From Cytophagaceae bacterium (lineage in GTDB: Bacteria; Bacteroidota; Bacteroidia; Cytophagales; Spirosomataceae), in assembly GCA_027485075.1 (NCBI GenBank), contig JAIXRT010000084.1:1-9856 (forward strand): a DNA stretch of 9,856 bases. The letters run 5' to 3'. Positions 6,591 through 9,856 of this stretch are shown piece after piece; position 1 is the stretch's first letter; each line of letters opens with the position of its first letter. Under the pieces are notes generated by a model. It saw only the letters and a program-made list of their open reading frames with translations. It was not told the DNA's origin and searched no databases. Both the position numbers and the translations under genes were made by a program.

Positions 6591-7463
6591 CTAAGCGTCA
6601 GGTAGCTTTCGATTGTTGATTAAAAAGAATACCAAAATTGAAAAGGCAAACCCGATAAAAATTAAAAAATAGGTAACGGGTTTCTCGGCCGTTAGGGACA
6701 TGCGGAGCAAAATGGTCGTGATGATAAAACTGGCATTTCGGAAAATTAAATGAAATGAAAAATGATACATGAAAGAAACGATCAATAAGAAAACATCCAC
6801 AAATATCATAACCGTGAAAAAATCCCCATAAAAGACGGTATTTGGATTGGGGTAATTTTGATTGGTTTGCATGGCGATGGTAAGCGCATGGAGCCAACTG
6901 CTCAGACTCGAAAAGCTTAATACAAACAAAATAATCATCATCAGCATGGACATCATTTTTTTGATGGCAACAAACTCTACGATGTTATTTATGACTTCTG
7001 AGCGTTCTGATTTTTGATATAATTTGTAGTAAACCATCGTAGCGGCCAACATGACTAAAGATGCAATTAAATCATATACCAGACTTAGCAAATGAACGTC
7101 TTGCATCGAAAGCGCTTTTCCAAAATCTAAATCAGCAATGTCATGGAAAAAACTTCGCAGGGTAATAAGTGTGATTACTTCAAATTGCTTCCCGATGAAT
7201 TCAGAGATTGATTTGGGGATGATAATGACCAATAGCAGCACCTCATAAAAAAGAATAAAGCTAAATGGCGTGTAAATCGCTTTCAGGTAACTGTGCTGAA
7301 AATTTTCAAAATAGTATACATGATTAGCCAGAAATATAAAGCCTAAATGCAGCACAAAAGCGAACAACGCAAGTCGTAGGATAGTTAATTCTACCATCCT
7401 AATGCGCTTCGGACTTACTGTGCGATCAAAAAGTTCACTATATTTTGCTAAAATGGTCAGCAT
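6591..7463 (-). CDS. Polytopic inner-membrane protein of unknown function
   Basis: The product has 290 residues and is strongly hydrophobic. Likely membrane helices lie at about 28-46, 63-83, 126-146, 170-198, 212-232 and 263-283, with a possible seventh short segment near 240-254. A basic cytoplasmic loop follows helix 3 (KLYQKSERSEV, 147-157). There is no signal peptide and no motif of a transporter, kinase or enzyme that I recognise. It is the third gene of a minus-strand set with the 59- and 116-residue membrane proteins, 38 bases after the latter, so the three may form one membrane complex. The start chosen is the first ATG (7463), after an A-rich stretch. The frame stays open further upstream without an ATG. 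Confidence 0.8.
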   Translation of the reverse strand: MLTILAKYSELFDRTVSPKRIRMVELTILRLALFAFVLHLGFIFLANHVYYFENFQHSYLKAIYTPFSFILFYEVLLLVIIIPKSISEFIGKQFEVITLITLRSFFHDIADLDFGKALSMQDVHLLSLVYDLIASLVMLAATMVYYKLYQKSERSEVINNIVEFVAIKKMMSMLMMIILFVLSFSSLSSWLHALTIAMQTNQNYPNPNTVFYGDFFTVMIFVDVFLLIVSFMYHFSFHLIFRNASFIITTILLRMSLTAEKPVTYFLIFIGFAFSILVFFLINNRKLPDA

Positions 7464-7501
7464 TTTTTTATCAGGAATAAATAAAATGATCGATTGCAGA
7501 T

Positions 7502-7852
7502 TTAAGCTTTTCGTTTGGCTCGGGTTGGTAGCTTCGGCTCCACTTCTGCCAAGACCGATATTTGGTCTTGTACAATTTCTTTGAGTGAATTGTCAAAGTA
7601 AACGCCGTCAGATTCCATATCTGCAATGTTGCGATGCATGGCTCGGTAAATAACCTTTTTTTCTTCGGGTGTTAGCGATTTATTCGCGGCAATATTACCC
7701 ACAAAATTGACTAAGCCTGCCCGAGGACCTGTTTCTTTTTGGAATACATAGGTCTCACTTTCCATGACAGCAAATTCCCTATAAACAGCTATTATAAATA
7801 CGATAAATAAGGTCGAAATAACTGCTGTGAGTAAAATAATATCCATATCCAT
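7502..7852 (-). CDS. Small single-pass membrane protein, unknown function
   Basis: The product has 116 residues: a membrane helix at about 5-23 (IILLTAVISTLFIVFIIAV), then a soluble, charged domain containing ETGPRAGLVNF (40-50) and a helical stretch SLTPEEKKVIYRAMHRNIADME (59-80), and a very basic tail RAKRKA. Topology cannot be settled from sequence alone; the basic tail suggests a cytoplasmic C-terminus. Its ATG overlaps the stop of the preceding 59-residue gene in a TAATG junction, which implies translational coupling. The polytopic membrane gene follows on the same strand. I do not recognise a named family. Confidence 0.75.
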   Translation of the reverse strand: MDMDIILLTAVISTLFIVFIIAVYREFAVMESETYVFQKETGPRAGLVNFVGNIAANKSLTPEEKKVIYRAMHRNIADMESDGVYFDNSLKEIVQDQISVLAEVEPKLPTRAKRKA

Positions 7853-8031
7853 TATTTTTTCAATTTAGCGTTGATATAATTCAATAAACCCAAGATAGTT
7901 GGCGGCCATAAGCCAATGAAGATTGCCTTGTCCTTATCGCCAACGACCAAATACAGGTATTCACTGACAAAAATGACAATCAAGACAACGACGATAATTA
8001 AGATTTCGGAAGCTTTAAATTTTTTAAACAT
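7852..8031 (-). CDS. 59-residue two-helix membrane protein, unknown function
   Basis: A frame of 60 codons from the ATG at 8031 to the TAA at 7852-7854 encodes MFKKFKASEILIIVVVLI..., with one clear helix at about 9-30 and a second, less hydrophobic segment at about 35-55 (AIFIGLWPPTILGLLNYIN) containing a WPP kink, and a basic tail KLKK. Support for a real gene comes from the coherent amphipathic/hydrophobic pattern, the positive-inside ends, and the TAATG overlap with the 116-residue gene, which continues directly. It leads the three-gene membrane operon. Function is unknown; very small proteins like this are often accessory subunits. Confidence 0.72.
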   Translation of the reverse strand: MFKKFKASEILIIVVVLIVIFVSEYLYLVVGDKDKAIFIGLWPPTILGLLNYINAKLKK

Positions 8032-8097
8032 GACTTGTTTTTTAATGTATAAATTCGGGCAGACCCAAGGTCTTCAGATGTAGAAGCTAATACCTTC
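8032..8097. other. Leader region of the three-gene membrane operon
   Basis: These 66 bases separate the fasciclin terminator from the 59-residue gene. They hold a small inverted repeat AGACC-CAA-GGTCT at 8061-8073. No good TAnnTTTG box is visible on the minus strand (the nearest is TACATCTG with one mismatch and poor -33 spacing), so the operon promoter is not identified. Confidence 0.4.
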
Positions 8098-8123
8098 AAA
8101 GCCACAGGAAGTCCTGTGGCTTT
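8098..8123 (-). terminator. Hairpin terminator downstream of the fasciclin gene
   Basis: AAAGCCACAGGA (8098-8109) and TCCTGTGGCTTT (8112-8123) are perfect reverse complements: an 11-base stem with a 4-base loop that begins 23 bases after the fasciclin stop codon. The A-run/T-run ends fit an intrinsic terminator, though the U-tract after the stem is only three long before GAAGG. It separates the fasciclin gene from the membrane operon further along the minus strand. The symmetric structure could also work from the other side. Confidence 0.75.
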
Positions 8124-8146
8124 ACTCATTTAAGAAAATGTGATGC

Positions 8147-8659
8147 TTATTTAGGCAATACAACAGAATCAATCACGTGTACGATTCCGTTTCCTGCTTT
8201 TAAATCTGTGGCAACTACCGTAGCTGAACCACCTTTCTCATCAGTTAACACAACTTTTCCGTTTTTCAACGAAGCAGTTACCGTACCTCCACTAACTGTT
8301 TTTAACGCCAAAGATCCTTTCGCATCCGTGATTGCTTTTACAACAGTAGCAGCATCAAATGTACCAGCAATAACGTGGTAGGTAAGTACTTTTGTCAATG
8401 TAGATTTGTTCTCAGGCTTCAACAAATAATCTACCGTTCCAGCAGGTAATTTGGCAAATGCAGCATTGGTAGGAGCAAATACGGTAAACGGTCCAGCACT
8501 CTGTAACGTCTCAACTAATCCAGCCGCCTTAACCGCTGCGACTAAAGTTGTATGATCAGAAGATCCAACAGCCACATCCACAACTGTTTTTTGTGCGTTT
8601 GATACGAACGAGATGCCGATCAAAGCAACGATTGATAAAGCAATTGATTTTAATTTCAT
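8147..8659 (-). CDS. Secreted single-domain fasciclin (FAS1) protein
   Basis: The product has 170 residues, with a Sec signal peptide MKLKSIALSIVALIGISFVSNAQ cut after residue 22 or 23. One FAS1 domain fills the rest. The H1 motif TVFAPTNAAF is at 59-68, LPAGTVDYLL at 71-80, the H2-region LTYHVIAG at 92-99, and the closing DLKAGNGIVHVIDSVVLP at 152-169. The layout is that of bacterial secreted fasciclin proteins (MPB70-type). FAS1 domains mediate adhesion or matrix contact and have no enzymatic activity; the partner here is unknown. The gene stands alone between the divergent region and its own hairpin terminator, and codes for a lysine- and alanine-rich, probably abundant protein. The single ATG at 8659 is the only sensible start. 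Confidence 0.95.
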   Translation of the reverse strand: MKLKSIALSIVALIGISFVSNAQKTVVDVAVGSSDHTTLVAAVKAAGLVETLQSAGPFTVFAPTNAAFAKLPAGTVDYLLKPENKSTLTKVLTYHVIAGTFDAATVVKAITDAKGSLALKTVSGGTVTASLKNGKVVLTDEKGGSATVVATDLKAGNGIVHVIDSVVLPK

Positions 8660-8979
8660 TTCTCTTTTTGTTTATGTTCATTCCCGTAACTCATTAATTA
8701 TCAATTAGTTTTGAAGTCGGATGGGTGAGAGGATAAACTTATTTTTTTTAGTACACGAATGTGCAAGCTAGAGACGGAGAGGTACTTAATCGACCAAATT
8801 AAATTTTAGGTTTATTTAATTAAGGTGACCATAAATTCAATTTAGCTGTTCGCCCGCGCAGGGCCAATGAAATTTATCGGTTGGAATTTGTCAAATATAT
8901 TGCCAATTTGGGACCCGTAAATATGAGTCGATCGCTTGAATATGTTGGTGTTACGATTCATACCTGTTTAACACCTGCT
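8660..8979. other. Divergent intergenic region between the fasciclin and metalloprotease genes
   Basis: This 320-base region has no gene that I can support. On the minus strand TAAGTTTA (8741-8734) is one mismatch from a -7 box for the fasciclin gene and would leave a leader of about 70 bases, but lacks a good -33. On the plus strand CCAATTTG (8903-8910), 19 bases after a TTG at 8881-8883, is a weak promoter candidate for the metalloprotease. AATTAAA/TTTAATT (8797-8803/8815-8821) is a small A+T-rich hairpin. A nested structure at 8831-8877 pairs ATAAATTCA with TGAAATTTAT (one bulge) around a GCCC-GCGCA-GGGC hairpin (8852-8864). Confidence 0.35.
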
Positions 8980-9856
8980 ATGAAAAAAATTATCCTACTT
9001 TTTCTCCTATGTAGTTTAGGAGCCCAAGCGCAAATCGCCGATAAACTTAAGTTGATGAAAGCCTATTCCGGCTATTTCAATTTCTATTACGATGACTCAA
9101 ATGACAAGATTTACCTCGAGGTCAATAAACTCAATGAGGAGTTTCTGTATGCTTATTCGCTTGCGCAAGGGGTGGGAAATAATGATTTAGGTTTGGATCG
9201 TGGACAATTAGGCAACGAACAAGTAGTCTATTTCGAGAAACAAGGGAATAAACTTTTCCTCATTCAACCCAATACCCGGTATCGGGCCAATACAACCAAT
9301 GCGCTGGAAAAGCTTTCGGTCCAACAAGCTTTTGCGAAGTCGGTGCTGTTTGGATTCAAAATCGAACATGCTTCCAATGGATCCTATTTCATTGATTTTA
9401 CAGATTTCCTTATGCAGGATGTGCACGGAGTTTTGAAACGCTTGTTACAAGCCAAACAAGGAACTTACAGTTTGGATAAATCCAAAAGTTCATTGGCCTT
9501 AGAGCGAACAAAATCTTTTCCCAAAAATTCAGAGTTTGAAGCTCGGCTCACGTTTGCAGGTAATGGAACCGGTGCGGAGATTCGCTCGGTAGCTCCCAAT
9601 GCCGATTATGTGACGGTTGTGGAACATCACTCATTTATTGAATTGCCGGATAACAAATATCAGCCACGTTTATTTGACCCGCGTTCAGGGGCAAATGCCA
9701 TTACTTTTCAAGATTATGCATCTCCTGTTCAGGAAGTCATTGAGAAGAAATGGATTACTCGACATCGCTTAGAAAAGAAGGATCCAAGCGCAGCGGTTTC
9801 TGAAGCGGTAAAACCGATCATTTATTATTTAGACAACGGAACCCCGGAACCGATTC
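8980..9856 (+). CDS. Secreted zinc-dependent metalloprotease family (DUF5117/DUF4953-type), 5' part only
   Basis: This reading frame is open from the ATG at 8980 to the right edge, 292 codons plus one base. The signal peptide MKKIILLFLLCSLGAQAQ has a likely cut after AQA (17) or the following Gln. The region that follows carries the family's N-terminal blocks: YSGYFNFYYDDSNDKIYLEV (29-48), EEFLYAYSLAQGVGNNDLGLDRGQLG (53-78), YFEKQGNKLFLIQPNTRYRAN (84-104) and IIYYLDNGTPEP (280-291), which in homologues comes just before the catalytic domain. Full proteins in this group are roughly 800 residues and carry an HExxH zinc site; that part lies outside the window, so activity cannot be checked. The product would act in the periplasm or outside the cell. 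The ATG is followed by a textbook signal peptide, which supports this start. Confidence 0.88.
   Translation, partial: MKKIILLFLLCSLGAQAQIADKLKLMKAYSGYFNFYYDDSNDKIYLEVNKLNEEFLYAYSLAQGVGNNDLGLDRGQLGNEQVVYFEKQGNKLFLIQPNTRYRANTTNALEKLSVQQAFAKSVLFGFKIEHASNGSYFIDFTDFLMQDVHGVLKRLLQAKQGTYSLDKSKSSLALERTKSFPKNSEFEARLTFAGNGTGAEIRSVAPNADYVTVVEHHSFIELPDNKYQPRLFDPRSGANAITFQDYASPVQEVIEKKWITRHRLEKKDPSAAVSEAVKPIIYYLDNGTPEPI

Noticed and set aside
6598..6897. Minus-strand 99-codon frame rich in histidine, phenylalanine and cysteine
   Set aside because: It is an out-of-frame reading of the polytopic membrane gene; its odd composition is what a shifted hydrophobic gene gives.
7402..7584. Plus-strand 60-codon frame
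   Set aside because: It spans the junction of two well-supported minus-strand membrane genes and has no independent support.
3398..8823. TATTTAATTAA occurring at both 3398-3408 and 8813-8823
   Set aside because: An 11-base A+T-only match between two A+T-rich intergenic stretches is expected by chance; no longer shared sequence surrounds it.
8867..8920. Plus-strand 17-codon frame (MKFIGW...) upstream of the metalloprotease
   Set aside because: Too short and without any coding signal; I see no leader-peptide pattern such as a run of one amino acid.
9208..9426. Minus-strand 72-codon frame
   Set aside because: It is antisense to the metalloprotease gene, whose plus-strand frame is open and matches its family.

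Overview
The window looks like chromosomal DNA of a Bacteroidota bacterium, most likely Cytophagales-like; this placement is an inference. The support is: A+T-rich DNA (hand counts in several genes give about 40-45% G+C), short Sec signal peptides ending in AQ or GQ, almost no Shine-Dalgarno sequences, promoter-like TAnnTTTG boxes, and family content typical of that phylum (a secreted DUF5117-type metalloprotease, a small secreted fasciclin protein, a neutral-ceramidase-like protein). There are no RNA genes, CRISPR arrays, transposases or phage genes. Two of the largest genes run off the window ends.

Left block (1-4302, all minus strand). Transcription would run from a class IV histone-deacetylase-like hydrolase (3400-4302), through a secreted neutral-ceramidase-like protein (2000-3316), to a large secreted protein with a beta-propeller-like N-terminal half and a helical, glycosidase-like C-terminal half, cut by the left edge (1-1937). 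The two secreted genes are 62 bases apart and probably work together on an extracellular or periplasmic glycan or lipid substrate. The ceramidase-like protein keeps the family's zinc ligands but lacks the usual serine-containing motif. The hydrolase/ceramidase-like junction is packed with inverted repeats.

Centre (4303-5079). A type II toxin-antitoxin pair, toxin first (RelE/HigB-type killer, then helix-turn-helix antidote), lies on the plus strand against the surrounding minus-strand genes. It has its own promoter and an operator-like palindrome, and it is poorer in G+C than its neighbours, so it is probably an acquired cassette.

Right-centre (5080-8031, minus strand). A three-gene membrane operon comes first: a 59-residue two-helix protein, a 116-residue single-helix protein and a 290-residue polytopic protein, none with a function I recognise. 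It is followed, behind a separate promoter, by two translationally coupled GT-A-type glycosyltransferases (GT2 and an unclassified one). Both the 59/116-residue pair and the glycosyltransferase pair are joined by TAATG stop-start overlaps.

Right end (8098-9856). A secreted single-domain fasciclin protein on the minus strand ends in a strong hairpin. A divergent intergenic region of about 320 bases separates it from a secreted zinc-metalloprotease-family gene on the plus strand, which is cut by the right edge before its catalytic domain.
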